From Chlorobiota bacterium (lineage in GTDB: Bacteria; Bacteroidota; Chlorobiia; Chlorobiales; Chlorobiaceae): a stretch of 64,000 nt of DNA. The translations under genes and the position numbers were made by a program. This document shows, one piece after another, positions 12,099 to 22,351 of the stretch (position 1 is its first letter; each line of letters starts with the position of its first letter). A model generated the notes under the pieces. That model had not been told where the DNA came from. It ran no database searches and worked only from the letters and a program-made list of their open reading frames with translations. The stretch covers positions 108,358 to 172,357 of the forward strand of contig VGMX01000001.1 in NCBI GenBank assembly GCA_016866305.1, written 5' to 3'.

Positions 12099-13261
12099 GC
12101 CTTCTCCGCCTTTACCAGATCGGGAATATACCCGATATCGTCCCACTGCAGGTTCGCCCTGAGGGAGAGCCGTATTCTCGCGCGGTTTTCCGGAACGGTC
12201 GGAGGCCGGACAGCCATGCCGAGCACCCCCGCGCTGCGAAGCGTACCGGCGAGGCTGACCGCGCTTTCATTACTTCCGGTAATGACCGGTACGATATGGC
12301 TCTGGCCTGGCGCCTCGAATCCCTCATCGGCAAGCCTGCCGCGCAGCATGGAGGAAAGCCTGAGGAGATGTACCCGTTCGCTCTGCATCTGTGTCTGTTT
12401 GCGGATGATCATGAGGCTCCAGGCAAGTACCGCAGGGGGAAGCGCCGTCGTAAAGATAAACGATCGCATGGTATTGACGAGGTAATCGCGAAGAACGGCA
12501 TCCATCACCGCGTATGCTCCTGTCGAGGCAAACGCTTTCCCGAAAGTGCCGATGATGATGTCGATGGAGGAAACCGTCCCTGTCGACTCGCACAGGCCAA
12601 GCCCGTGATCGCCGAACACGCCGACGCCATGGGCTTCATCGACAATCAGCACCGCGCCGTAACGATTCTTCAGTTCCACGAGCTTCCGGAGGTCTGCAAG
12701 ATCACCATCCATGCTGAACACCGATTCGGTCACGATGAAAATGTGGCGGTAACGGCCTTGCGATGCGGCAAGCAGTTCTTCGATATGGCTCGTGTCATTG
12801 TGCCGGTAGCGCAGGTGCGCCGCTCCGGAAATACTGGTGCCGTCGATGATGCTTGCATGGTTGAGCCTGTCGGAAAGGATGAGGTCGCCGCGTCCCGCAA
12901 GCGCCGGAAGAATGCCGACATTGGCATGGTAGCCGCTGTTGAACACAAGGGCCGCCTCTCTGCTGTAAAGCCGCTCAAGCTCTCGCTCGAGCTCATCGTA
13001 CCAGCGATGGTTCCCTGTCAGGAGACGGGAAGACGAGCTTGTCATGGCATACCCGTCCGCCCTGCAGGTATCTCTGAAGGAGTCGCGGAGAAACCGGTCT
13101 TCGCCGAGACCGAGATAGTCGTTCGATGAGAGGTTGAGGAGAGGCTCTCCGTCGACATAAATGTACTTCCCGCTTCGCTCTCCGATATCGGGAAGCGAGC
13201 GAAGACGGTTATCGCGACGCAGTCCATCGAGTCGGCCATGGATAAAAGCATGAAACGCCAT
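12095..13261 (-). CDS. bioF: 8-amino-7-oxononanoate synthase
   Basis: LNLSSNDYLGLGED; GYHANVGILPAL; IVDEAHGVGVFGDHG. Confidence 0.94.
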   Translation of the reverse strand: MAFHAFIHGRLDGLRRDNRLRSLPDIGERSGKYIYVDGEPLLNLSSNDYLGLGEDRFLRDSFRDTCRADGYAMTSSSSRLLTGNHRWYDELERELERLYSREAALVFNSGYHANVGILPALAGRGDLILSDRLNHASIIDGTSISGAAHLRYRHNDTSHIEELLAASQGRYRHIFIVTESVFSMDGDLADLRKLVELKNRYGAVLIVDEAHGVGVFGDHGLGLCESTGTVSSIDIIIGTFGKAFASTGAYAVMDAVLRDYLVNTMRSFIFTTALPPAVLAWSLMIIRKQTQMQSERVHLLRLSSMLRGRLADEGFEAPGQSHIVPVITGSNESAVSLAGTLRSAGVLGMAVRPPTVPENRARIRLSLRANLQWDDIGYIPDLVKAEKA

Positions 13262-13263
13262 GA

Positions 13264-14277
13264 CTACGACACTCCTCCGCTGAACTGTGCAAGCTGGCCG
13301 ATAAACGCCCTGTCGGCGGCAACATCACGACCTCTCGTGGTCAGGTAGCCTCCTGTCAGAAATCCGTTCGCTCCCGAAAGCATGAGAAGCCCCTGAAAAT
13401 CCTTCATCACGGTCTCGCGCCCGGCAGCGAACTTGATGATTTTTCGGGGATGCACAAGACGGCAGATCGCAAAGGTCCTGACGATATCGGCAAGACCGGT
13501 CGCCGGAGCAGCTTCAAGCGTCGTTCCCTCGATCGGCACCAGTACATTGAGGGGAATAACCGCCACATCAAGCTCTGCAAGTGCAAAGATCATGGCGATC
13601 CGTTCATGCATGCTCTCTCCAACGCCGATAATGCCGCCGCAACAGACCGAAACATGATGTTTCCGGAGCAACCGCACGGTAGCGATTCGCTCATCGATCG
13701 AATGGGTGTCGGCGATCAGTTCGCCATACCGGGACGGATCGACCTGGATGTTGATATTGTAGTGAGCGATACCGTGCGAGGCAAGCGCTTCGGCAGTCTC
13801 CTCGCCAAGTACTCCGAGTGATGCGCAAACATTGAGTCCGGGCAGTTCATGGTGCAGCCGGTCTATCATGGAAAGAATCCTTCGGAACTCCGCCGTGACC
13901 TTCCTGTAGCCGTATCCGCTGGTAACGATGCCGAAATGTGCAACGCCCTGTTCAAGCGTTTCCGCGGCCTGACGGAGAACTGCATCCTCACCGGCAAGAT
14001 CATACACGTCAATCGCTGCGCTGTTGTGACGAGACTGTGCGCAGAACCGGCAGTTTTCGCCGCACTCACCCGATTTGACGTTCATGATGGAACAGGCATG
14101 GATTGCCGCACTCCCGTCTCTGTAGCGGAGCATGACCTTATGGGCAAGCGAGGCAAGATCGAGCACCGCGTCGCCAGGCAAACAAGCAAGCCGGAACGCA
14201 GTTTCCCTGTCAAGCGGTTCCCCCGTATGGAGAACACGGTAGGCGTCGATGACGTCCTGATGAAGAGCATCGGTCAT
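13264..14277 (-). CDS. bioB: Biotin synthase
   Basis: Radical SAM CX3CX2[58 protein letters not shown]. Confidence 0.95.
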   Translation of the reverse strand: MTDALHQDVIDAYRVLHTGEPLDRETAFRLACLPGDAVLDLASLAHKVMLRYRDGSAAIHACSIMNVKSGECGENCRFCAQSRHNSAAIDVYDLAGEDAVLRQAAETLEQGVAHFGIVTSGYGYRKVTAEFRRILSMIDRLHHELPGLNVCASLGVLGEETAEALASHGIAHYNINIQVDPSRYGELIADTHSIDERIATVRLLRKHHVSVCCGGIIGVGESMHERIAMIFALAELDVAVIPLNVLVPIEGTTLEAAPATGLADIVRTFAICRLVHPRKIIKFAAGRETVMKDFQGLLMLSGANGFLTGGYLTTRGRDVAADRAFIGQLAQFSGGVS

Positions 14278-14295
14278 AAGATGGTATATGGCGCT

Positions 14296-15285
14296 TCAGT
14301 GATAAAAGGTTTTGCCGAGCGATGCCTCACCGGACGCAATCGTCAACTCCTTGCCCTCTCCGGTCAGCAGCAGGAGTTCGCCTCCCGGGGCAATTCCGGT
14401 GACAACTCCTTCCTGCCGGTGTGAAAAACGGTCTATAACCACCTGCTGTCCATGCAGAACGGAATGCTTCTCGATATCGGACAGAACAAAACCGAGGTCA
14501 TCCTCCTGCAGCCATTGCAGATACAGCTCTTCGAACCGGTTCAGCACTCCTGCCAGCAGTTCCGGACGGCAGACAGGCGATCCTGTTTCAAGCAGCAGCG
14601 AGGAGGCTTTATCGCGCAGTTCAGTGGGAAATGAGTCCTGATTGACATTGATGCCGATACCGGCAATAACGAAATGTGCGGTATCGGTATCGGACTGCAT
14701 CTCACAGAGAACGCCGCAGAGTTTCCTGTCTCCGGCAAGAATATCATTTGGCCACTTGATGCCGGTATTGACGTCGGGACAAGCATCGTGGATAGCCCTG
14801 CAGATCGCCGCCGCGGCAAGCAGGGGGATTTGCGGAATGCGCGAAACCGCGATTCTCGGTCGCAGGATCAGCGAAAAGTAGAGGTTGCTTCCCGGCGGAG
14901 AAACCCATGTCCGTCCAAGCCGTCCCCGGCCTGCGCTCTGGGTGTCGGCAACAACAACGGCCCCTTCCGGAGCCCTTTCGACAGCAAGTTTTTTGGCAAG
15001 AAGATTGGTTGACTGTGTTTGTTTGTGATAGTGGAGCTCACGCCCGGCCCGTCTGGTTTCAAGAAACAGGGAGACCTCGGCGGCTGCAGGAGTGCCCGAA
15101 AGAGCCTCCAGCCGGTAACCGGAACCGGTTACGGCTGCAATCCGGCAGCCTGCATCCCTGAGCTGCCCGATATGTTTCCAGACCGCGCTTCTTGAAATGC
15201 CGAACTCCCGGCAGAGATCTTCACCCGAAAGATACCCTCGGGAGGCATGCAAACGTGAAAGAATTCCGGAAGTCAGTGCGTTCAT
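14296..15285 (-). CDS. birA: Biotin--[acetyl-CoA-carboxylase] ligase with N-terminal repressor HTH (group II BirA)
   Basis: N-terminal HTH LSGEDLCREFGISRSAVWKHIGQLRDAG; ligase motif SAGRGRLGRTWVSPPGSNLYFSL; KWPNDIL. Confidence 0.93.
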   Translation of the reverse strand: MNALTSGILSRLHASRGYLSGEDLCREFGISRSAVWKHIGQLRDAGCRIAAVTGSGYRLEALSGTPAAAEVSLFLETRRAGRELHYHKQTQSTNLLAKKLAVERAPEGAVVVADTQSAGRGRLGRTWVSPPGSNLYFSLILRPRIAVSRIPQIPLLAAAAICRAIHDACPDVNTGIKWPNDILAGDRKLCGVLCEMQSDTDTAHFVIAGIGINVNQDSFPTELRDKASSLLLETGSPVCRPELLAGVLNRFEELYLQWLQEDDLGFVLSDIEKHSVLHGQQVVIDRFSHRQEGVVTGIAPGGELLLLTGEGKELTIASGEASLGKTFYH

Positions 15286-15315
15286 AAACCAAAAAAGACT
15301 TATGGCAAAAAACCC

Positions 15316-15351
15316 TGTTGTCAACCGGAATTTAGGTTATGGTTGACAACA
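15316..15351. promoter_or_regulatory. BirA-type biotin operator: TGTTGTCAACC-N14-GGTTGACAACA
   Basis: Perfect inverted repeat TTGTCAACC (15318-15326) / GGTTGACAA (15341-15349), N14 spacer, just upstream of birA-bioB operon; matches TTGTAAACC-N14/15-GGTTTACAA architecture. Confidence 0.88.
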
Positions 15352-15365
15352 ATCCAATACAGAAA

Positions 15366-15392
15366 AAAGGCGCCGGAAAACAGCGCCTTTCT
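15366..15392 (-). terminator. Rho-independent terminator of the amidase gene
   Basis: Minus strand AAAGGCGC-TGTTTTCCG-GCGCCTTTTTT immediately after the stop at 15405. Confidence 0.7.
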
Positions 15393-15404
15393 CCCGTCGG
15401 TTGG

Positions 15405-17138
15405 CTAACGGTCCATCGTCGCGAGCCGAGCTCGTTCATAATCTTTTCTGTAGCTTTCCAGGCCTGAAAAGATTCTGTATGCAATTTTTGTCTGTTCCTG
15501 CCGATCCCGAAGGATTCTCTCCTCCTCGGAATTGGAGAGATAACCTGTTTCAACCAGAATGCTCGGCATGGAAGGGGTCCACAACACCATGAAACCGGCC
15601 TGGCGCACTCCTCGTCCATTGGTGCTGTTGGGGCGGTCGATGCGGTTCTGCACTTCGATTGCAAGATCGGCCGACTGCTTGGCGAAAGCGCTCTGCGCCA
15701 TGCTGCTCATGATGAGATACTCGGCAGTAAACCCCTTGTACCGCTCCTTGTAATCGGCTTCCTTGGTGATAACCGAGTTTTCGAACATGGCGACATCGAG
15801 AGCATCCTTGGTCTTGTGCGGTCCGAGAATGTACACTTCCGAACCCTTTACGGTTTTCCGCTTTGTCGCATTGCAGTGTACGCTCACAAAAAGCTTGCCG
15901 CCATTCCGGTTGGCAATTCTTCCCCGTTCATGCAGGGGGATGAAGCGATCATCCTTTCTGGTGAAAACAACCCGGACATCAGGCCACTTCTTCTCGATAA
16001 TGTTGCCGAGATCCCGAACGATGTTGAGTGCAACATCCTTCTCCCTTGTACCACGGCCGCCAATCGCTCCGGGATCATGGCCCCCATGGCCGGCGTCGAG
16101 CACGATGACATTGAGTTTCCATTTTTCAACATCGCTGCTGAGCACTTTGGCGATCTGCAGATCCTTCTCTTTCTGGCGTATTCCCTCGACATCCGCCTCG
16201 CTCATCACATAAACCAGATAGCGATTGTTTTTCTCGTCACGCTGGAAATCAACGGTCTTGATCCTGTACCCCATATTGTCAAGTCCAAGAGCGAAACGCA
16301 GCTCCCCGGTAGCGGCAGGAGAGGGCACCGGGGTGATCGATTTCACAAGGCCTCCGCTGAAAAGTTTTGTCAGGGCATCGACGTTGCACGATGCACCCTG
16401 GAATACAAGATATGCCCGGCCGGCCTCATCCGGCTTCTTGAGTTCTGCCCTGACAGCCTTTCCCGATGCGGTAAAGACAATAACCGCACCGTTGGCCTTG
16501 TTTTCAACATTGACTCCCTTGATTACGGTACCCGGTTCGAGAGGAATCTTTTTGCCATCAACCGAAACGACCTCATCCCCCGGCTTCGTCACCCCGACAT
16601 ATCCCACGGAGTCACCAAGCCTCGTGCCCGACAGCCAGGCAGTCATGATACCCGAAGAATAGTCGTAAACGACATCCTTGTCGAGCCAGAGCGTGAAAAG
16701 CCGGCAGGCCTGAAGCACGGGAAGGAACAGCTTTCCGTCGAGGAGCATCGGCGCCGCCTGCAGCTGAATGACCCGTTTCGTACGCTGTGCGTCTTTGGGC
16801 ACGATCAGCGCGAAATTGTTGTCGCTCCGTATCTGGCAGCTGCTCCCGGGAGCCGCTTCGGTTTCCTCCAGGAGAAGTACGCCGGACTCCTGCCGGGAAC
16901 TGAGACGAAGAGCCCGTGCAAAGGATTCGAGATCGATCAGAAGGCCACTGTCGGTTCTTCGGGCAAGAACCTTGATGGTATATCCCTGCTCGTTGCCGCT
17001 GGTTACCCGCAGAGGAACAGTCGTCTCCTCGAAACGGGTGAAAGAGGATGCAGCTTCTGCTGCCGGAGCACAAAAAGCCGCGATCATCACCAGAAATGCT
17101 GCGATGCGGACACCGGTTCGGAAAACAAATCGTATCAT
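15405..17138 (-). CDS. N-acetylmuramoyl-L-alanine amidase (AMIN-like + Amidase_3)
   Basis: Signal peptide MIRFVFRTGVRIAAFLVMIAAFCAPAAEA; VIVLDAGHGGHDPGAIGGRGTREKDV; SVHCNA; ILVETGYLSN. Confidence 0.92.
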   Translation of the reverse strand: MIRFVFRTGVRIAAFLVMIAAFCAPAAEAASSFTRFEETTVPLRVTSGNEQGYTIKVLARRTDSGLLIDLESFARALRLSSRQESGVLLLEETEAAPGSSCQIRSDNNFALIVPKDAQRTKRVIQLQAAPMLLDGKLFLPVLQACRLFTLWLDKDVVYDYSSGIMTAWLSGTRLGDSVGYVGVTKPGDEVVSVDGKKIPLEPGTVIKGVNVENKANGAVIVFTASGKAVRAELKKPDEAGRAYLVFQGASCNVDALTKLFSGGLVKSITPVPSPAATGELRFALGLDNMGYRIKTVDFQRDEKNNRYLVYVMSEADVEGIRQKEKDLQIAKVLSSDVEKWKLNVIVLDAGHGGHDPGAIGGRGTREKDVALNIVRDLGNIIEKKWPDVRVVFTRKDDRFIPLHERGRIANRNGGKLFVSVHCNATKRKTVKGSEVYILGPHKTKDALDVAMFENSVITKEADYKERYKGFTAEYLIMSSMAQSAFAKQSADLAIEVQNRIDRPNSTNGRGVRQAGFMVLWTPSMPSILVETGYLSNSEEERILRDRQEQTKIAYRIFSGLESYRKDYERARLATMDR

Positions 17139-17359
17139 GAGGAGCTGTGCTTGTTGCTGTACAGTAACGATATCAATAATAATATATAATTGTATTCTTT
17201 CCGATATTGTCCGCATCTGTGTTCCCCGGTAATGCATGGCCTGAGCCCACGGGAATTTGTTTTTTGGCAGGTAACACCTATCTTTTTTCAAATTTTCCGG
17301 GATACCGTCCAGCCGCGCGGTACCCTTCATGATAACCTCCTTAGTGCAGGGATCCTTCA

Positions 17360-19777
17360 ATGGCATCAAAAACAGAAGCCCTTTCGGCCAGAAACAGAAC
17401 CCTTATTGTCGTTGAATCCCCTTCAAAGGCAAAAACCATCAACAAGTATCTGGGCGACCGCTACACGGTTTTCGCTTCGGTTGGCCACATCAAGGATCTT
17501 CCGAAGCGGGAGATCGGCCTTGATTTCGATCATCACTATGAGCCCCGCTATGAGATCATCGCCGGCAAGGAAAAAGTCGTGCGGCAACTGAAAAAACTTG
17601 CCGGTGAAGCGGATTCGGTGCTTATCGCCACCGACCCTGACCGCGAGGGGGAAGCGATCGCCTGGCACATTTCGAACGAAATCGAGGCTGCCAGGAAACC
17701 GGTCTACCGGGTGCTCTTCAACGAAATCACAAAAAACGCCATTCTCGCGGCTGTCCGCGAACCTCGCCAGATCGATTACCGCCTGGTGCGTTCGCAGCAG
17801 ACCCGTCAGGGACTCGACAAAATCGTCGGCTACAAGATCAGTCCGTTCCTCTGGAATGTGGTACTGCGCGGCCTATCCGCCGGGAGGGTCCAGTCGGTTG
17901 CTCTGAGGCTGATCTGCGAGAGGGAAGAGGAGATCAACCGGTTCGAAGTACAGGAGTACTGGACGGTTTCCGCCGATTTCTCCACGGTAAAAGGCGAAAC
18001 CTTCAGTGCAAGACTCGTCAAGGTTGATGGAGGCAAACCGGAACTCTCCAGCGGGGAACATGCTGAAGCCGCTGCTGCCCTTGTCAGGAACCGGCTCTAC
18101 GCCGTGGGAGAGATATCCTCGAAAGCGCAGCAGCGTAAAGCCCCCCTGCCATTCACCACCTCGCTCCTGCAGCAGGCTGCATCGAACCAACTCGGGTTCG
18201 GATCAAAGAAAACCATGCGTCTTGCGCAGCAGCTGTACGAAGGCATCGATATCGGAAGCGAAGGCGCCACAGGCCTGATCACCTACATGCGTACTGACTC
18301 GACCCGCATCGGGTCCGAAGCCATTGCCGAAGCCCATGCGTTTATCCGCTCATCGTTCGGAACCGAATATACCGGATACGGCGGTGCGGCAAAGTCGTCG
18401 AAAAATGCCCAGGACGCCCATGAAGCGATCAGACCCACCTCGGTCACCAGAAAACCGGAATCGCTCCGCCAATACCTCACCCCAGACCAGTACAAGCTCT
18501 ATGAACTGATCTGGAAGCGGCTTGTTGCCTCCATGATGGCACCGGCGAAAATCGAGCAGACGAAGGTCGATGTCGAGGACCACGACCGCCGCTTCGTCTT
18601 CAGAGCCAACGGAAGCCGGGTACTTTTCCCCGGCTTCATGCGCCTCTACGACGATCAGCAGGAGCTTGACTACGAGGCGCAGATCTCGACGAAAGAGGAT
18701 ATCGAAAAGGAACAGACCGTGAAACTTCCTGAAACCCTTGCCGTCCGGGACAGCCTGAATCTTGCGGGTGTGGAGCAGAAGCAGGGCTTCACCCGTCCGC
18801 CTGCGCGCTACAGCGAGGCGACGCTCGTCAAGGACCTTGATAATTACGGTATCGGACGCCCGTCAACCTACGCATCCATCTTCTCCACCCTGCAGGAACG
18901 ACGCTATGTGGAGCTGCAAAAAAAGAAAATAATCCCCACCGAGCTGGGAAAGGATGTTTCGCAGATTCTGGTTGCCAATTTTCCCGACATCTTCAACGTC
19001 AGGTTCACGGCGTACATGGAGGATGAACTCGACAAGGTCGCGACAGGGGACGACGAGTATGAAAAAGTGCTCGACAGCTTTTATCGCCCGCTGGAAACCG
19101 CGCTTGGCCTGAGGAAGAACGATCCGCTCATACCGCAGAATACGCATGCGCAGACCTGCGACAAATGCGGGGACGGCCGCATGATCATCAAGTGGACCGC
19201 CAGCGGCAAATTCCTCGGCTGCTCACGCTACCCATCCTGCAAAAACATCAAGCCGATCAGCTCGACAAAGGTGAAACCCAGAGAAACCGGCATCAAATGC
19301 CCTTCGTGCAGTGACGGCCGGATGCTCCTCCGCGACGGCAGGCTCGGGCAGTTCCTCGCATGTTCCGGCTACCCGAACTGCAATACCCTGCTCAACCTCA
19401 GCAAGCAGCGGCATATCGAACCCCTGAAAACCCCTCCGGTCGAAACCGATCTGGCCTGCCCGAAATGCGGTGCACCCCTCTACCTGAGAAGCGGGAAGCG
19501 GGGATTATGGCTCGGTTGCTCGAAATTTCCGAAATGCCGGGGGAGACTGGCATGGAACACGCTCGACCCTTCGGTCCAGCAGCACTGGGAAAAGGCCATG
19601 ACAGAGCATCGAAAAGCCCATCCGGACGTCGTGCTGAAAATGACCGACGGTGCTCCTGTACCCATGAACCTGCCACTGGAAGACATCATCATCCGGGCTG
19701 AAGAAGCCGGTCTGGTAAGCCCGGCGGCAGAGGAAAACGCGGGCGTCACAGGAGAAGCAGGGCGCCCCTGTACGTGA
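17360..19777 (+). CDS. topA: DNA topoisomerase I
   Basis: TLIVVESPSKAKTINKYLG; ATDPDREGEAIAWH; ITYMRTDSTRI; C-terminal CxxC zinc ribbons. Confidence 0.97.
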   Translation: MASKTEALSARNRTLIVVESPSKAKTINKYLGDRYTVFASVGHIKDLPKREIGLDFDHHYEPRYEIIAGKEKVVRQLKKLAGEADSVLIATDPDREGEAIAWHISNEIEAARKPVYRVLFNEITKNAILAAVREPRQIDYRLVRSQQTRQGLDKIVGYKISPFLWNVVLRGLSAGRVQSVALRLICEREEEINRFEVQEYWTVSADFSTVKGETFSARLVKVDGGKPELSSGEHAEAAAALVRNRLYAVGEISSKAQQRKAPLPFTTSLLQQAASNQLGFGSKKTMRLAQQLYEGIDIGSEGATGLITYMRTDSTRIGSEAIAEAHAFIRSSFGTEYTGYGGAAKSSKNAQDAHEAIRPTSVTRKPESLRQYLTPDQYKLYELIWKRLVASMMAPAKIEQTKVDVEDHDRRFVFRANGSRVLFPGFMRLYDDQQELDYEAQISTKEDIEKEQTVKLPETLAVRDSLNLAGVEQKQGFTRPPARYSEATLVKDLDNYGIGRPSTYASIFSTLQERRYVELQKKKIIPTELGKDVSQILVANFPDIFNVRFTAYMEDELDKVATGDDEYEKVLDSFYRPLETALGLRKNDPLIPQNTHAQTCDKCGDGRMIIKWTASGKFLGCSRYPSCKNIKPISSTKVKPRETGIKCPSCSDGRMLLRDGRLGQFLACSGYPNCNTLLNLSKQRHIEPLKTPPVETDLACPKCGAPLYLRSGKRGLWLGCSKFPKCRGRLAWNTLDPSVQQHWEKAMTEHRKAHPDVVLKMTDGAPVPMNLPLEDIIIRAEEAGLVSPAAEENAGVTGEAGRPCT

Positions 19778-21881
19778 TGAAAGAAAGCGTCCAGGCAAGG
19801 GCAAGCACATAGGCCGAATAGAGCAATACCGGCTTCCACTGCCCGATCTCTTTCTTCATGACTCCCATGGCGGCAACGCATGGAATGTAAAGCAGCACGA
19901 ACACCATCAGGCTGAGCGCGGTGGCCCGATTGAACGATGGATCGTTTTTCAGGATTTCGGCCAGTTCAGCCGAAGATTCATCGGTCTGTGCGAGCGCATA
20001 GATGGTGCCCATGGTTGAAACCACGACCTCCTTGGCGGCAAGACCCGTCACCAGTGCAATACCGATTCTCCAGTCGAATCCGATCGGCCTGATGACCGGT
20101 TCGATGACCTGGCCGATCCTCCCGGCAATCGAGTACTGCAACTGCGCGGACCGCGTGCGGTATGCAACTGCCTGTAAAGCGGCATCCTTTTTGTCGGCAT
20201 CCATCAGGCTCCTTTCAATGCGTGCGGTTTCTTCGGCCGCAATGCGGTCGATTTCCGCATTGCGGGGAAAATTGCTGGCCGCCCAGATGACGATAACCGC
20301 TGACAGAATGAGGGTTCCGGCTTTTTTCACGTACATCATTGCTTTCAGTTTCGCCTGGAACAACACCGAGCGCAGGGTAGGCCAGCGGTATGGAGGAAGT
20401 TCCATGACAAAGGGCTCGGAATCGCTTTTCAGCACGGTGGATTTCAGAAGCCTGGCAGTCAGAAGAGCAACTGCGACACCGAGCAGATAGATGGCGAACA
20501 TAACGTTGGCGGCGACATCCGGAGGAAAAAAAGCTCCGGCAAGCAGCACATAGACCGGGAGCTTCGCTCCGCAGCTCATGAAGGGAATAACCAGAATCGT
20601 CGCCAGCCGGTCAGTTGGACTTTTCAGGGTCCTTGTGGCCATGATTGCCGGAATCGAACAGCCGAAACCGGTGATCATGGGAATGAACGATTTGCCGTGC
20701 AACCCGAACCGGTGCATGACCTTGTCAATGACGAATGCCGCTCTTGCCATATAGCCGGATGCCTCCAGAAAGGAGAGCCCGATGAAAAGCAGCACGATAT
20801 TGGGCAGAAAAACCAGAACCCCGCCGACCCCTGCGATGATGCCGTCGATGATGATGGAGCGGAGCGTGTCGTTTTGCAGCAGGGGCCCGACTGCTCCCGC
20901 AAAAGCCGCAAACAGGGCTTCAAGCACATCCATGAGCGGAGAGCCGAGCGTAAAGGTAAGCTGAAAGATCACCCAGACAACAAAAAGGAATACCGGCAGG
21001 CCCAGCACCCTGTTCAGGACAACCATGTCGATATAGTCCGTAATCGAGGACTTCTCTTTCTCGGCAATACGCACGCACTCTTTCATTGCACCGCGAATAA
21101 AGGCGTGGCGGTCTTCGGTAATGAGCATTTCAGGATCCGAGTCGAAGAGCTTTCCGGCATTTCTGATCGCCTCCTGAAGCTCAAGCTCGACCTTGACCCA
21201 TACCGGGTACTGCTGTACCTGATGATAGACTTCCCGGTCATTTTCAAGCAGCTTGATGGCAAGCCATCGGGTATCTGCAGCTTCAAGCGATTTCTCGCGT
21301 TTCAGAAGGGTGGCGACCGCCGTGACGGCATCCTCCGTTTCCTGCCTGAACGAGAGCTTGTTTTTCCGGATTTCAATATCTTTTTCGTACACCCTGACAA
21401 TATGGGCAAGCAGCGAGTCGATGCCGGTTTTCCGCTTCGCCGAAGTCGGGACGATGTGGCACCCGAGCAGCAATTGAAGCTGTTTGACATCGATGACGAT
21501 TCCACGTTCTTCCAGCTCGTCGATCATGTTCAGGGCAACAAGAAAGTCTACCTGCATTTCCATAATCTGTGTCGTCAACAGCAGATTGCGCTCGAGATTG
21601 GAGGCCTCGAGCACGTTGACTACGAGATCCGGCTTCTCGTCAAGAAGAAAGTTGCGCGTGACAATTTCTTCGGGGGAATACGGGGTAAGCGAATAGGCCC
21701 CCGGCAGATCGACAAAACGGATACGGTACGAACCGTAGTCTGCATATCCCTCGTGTTTTTCAATGGTGACACCTGAAAAGTTACCCACTCTCTGGTGTGA
21801 ACCCGTCAGAACATTGAAAAGTGAGGACTTGCCGCAATTCGGATTACCGGCGAGAGCAACGCTGATCTCTTTTCGATGCAT
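19746..21881 (-). CDS. feoB: Ferrous iron transport protein B
   Basis: MHRKEISVALAGNPNCGKSSLFNVLTG; FVDLPGAYSL; GFGCSIPAIMATRT. Confidence 0.96.
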   Translation of the reverse strand: MHRKEISVALAGNPNCGKSSLFNVLTGSHQRVGNFSGVTIEKHEGYADYGSYRIRFVDLPGAYSLTPYSPEEIVTRNFLLDEKPDLVVNVLEASNLERNLLLTTQIMEMQVDFLVALNMIDELEERGIVIDVKQLQLLLGCHIVPTSAKRKTGIDSLLAHIVRVYEKDIEIRKNKLSFRQETEDAVTAVATLLKREKSLEAADTRWLAIKLLENDREVYHQVQQYPVWVKVELELQEAIRNAGKLFDSDPEMLITEDRHAFIRGAMKECVRIAEKEKSSITDYIDMVVLNRVLGLPVFLFVVWVIFQLTFTLGSPLMDVLEALFAAFAGAVGPLLQNDTLRSIIIDGIIAGVGGVLVFLPNIVLLFIGLSFLEASGYMARAAFVIDKVMHRFGLHGKSFIPMITGFGCSIPAIMATRTLKSPTDRLATILVIPFMSCGAKLPVYVLLAGAFFPPDVAANVMFAIYLLGVAVALLTARLLKSTVLKSDSEPFVMELPPYRWPTLRSVLFQAKLKAMMYVKKAGTLILSAVIVIWAASNFPRNAEIDRIAAEETARIERSLMDADKKDAALQAVAYRTRSAQLQYSIAGRIGQVIEPVIRPIGFDWRIGIALVTGLAAKEVVVSTMGTIYALAQTDESSAELAEILKNDPSFNRATALSLMVFVLLYIPCVAAMGVMKKEIGQWKPVLLYSAYVLALAWTLSFITYRGALLLL

Positions 21882-22174
21882 CAGCGGATTCCCCCGCAGC
21901 AGTATCGCTCTTTTTTATCCGCGGACATGGGGACGCCGTCTCCGGCTTCACCGGTCTTGCGCACCGAGATGCCCTCAGCTTCACTTTTTCTCAAGGTGAG
22001 ATACATCCCCTTGAAAAAAATCTCTATCGGATCACCCAGCGGTGCGACCCGCAACACCTTGAAGCGGGTGCCGGTTATGAGCCCCATGTCAAGAATGCGA
22101 CGGCGCACTGCATGCTCCGCCTTGACCGCGGTTACTTCGGCCTTGTCTCCAACCAGCAGCTCCGACATTTTCAT
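21881..22174 (-). CDS. feoA: Ferrous iron transport protein A
   Basis: SH3-like small protein LLVGDKAEVTAVKAEHAVRRRILDMGLITGTRFKVLRVAPLGDPIEI, adjacent to feoB. Confidence 0.9.
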   Translation of the reverse strand: MKMSELLVGDKAEVTAVKAEHAVRRRILDMGLITGTRFKVLRVAPLGDPIEIFFKGMYLTLRKSEAEGISVRKTGEAGDGVPMSADKKERYCCGGIR

Positions 22175-22351
22175 GCTTCTTGTCCTTACAGATACTGTAA
22201 AATTTTTTAAATAGATTTAATATAAATAACTCTCATGGAACAGAAAAAATTCTCACGTTTTTTATTCCCCTCACATTCACTGCGGGAAAAAGGAGCCCCG
22301 GCAGTTCGGGATCAACGCAGCAACCGAATTGCGGATCACATCAGCAAGGGG

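Noticed and set aside
15816-17189. 457-aa plus-strand ORF
   Set aside because: Antisense to the amidase gene, which has full catalytic motifs and a signal peptide.
22175-22260. Possible iron-regulator (Fur/DtxR-like) box before feoA
   Set aside because: Region is AT-rich with only vague dyad symmetry; no convincing consensus.
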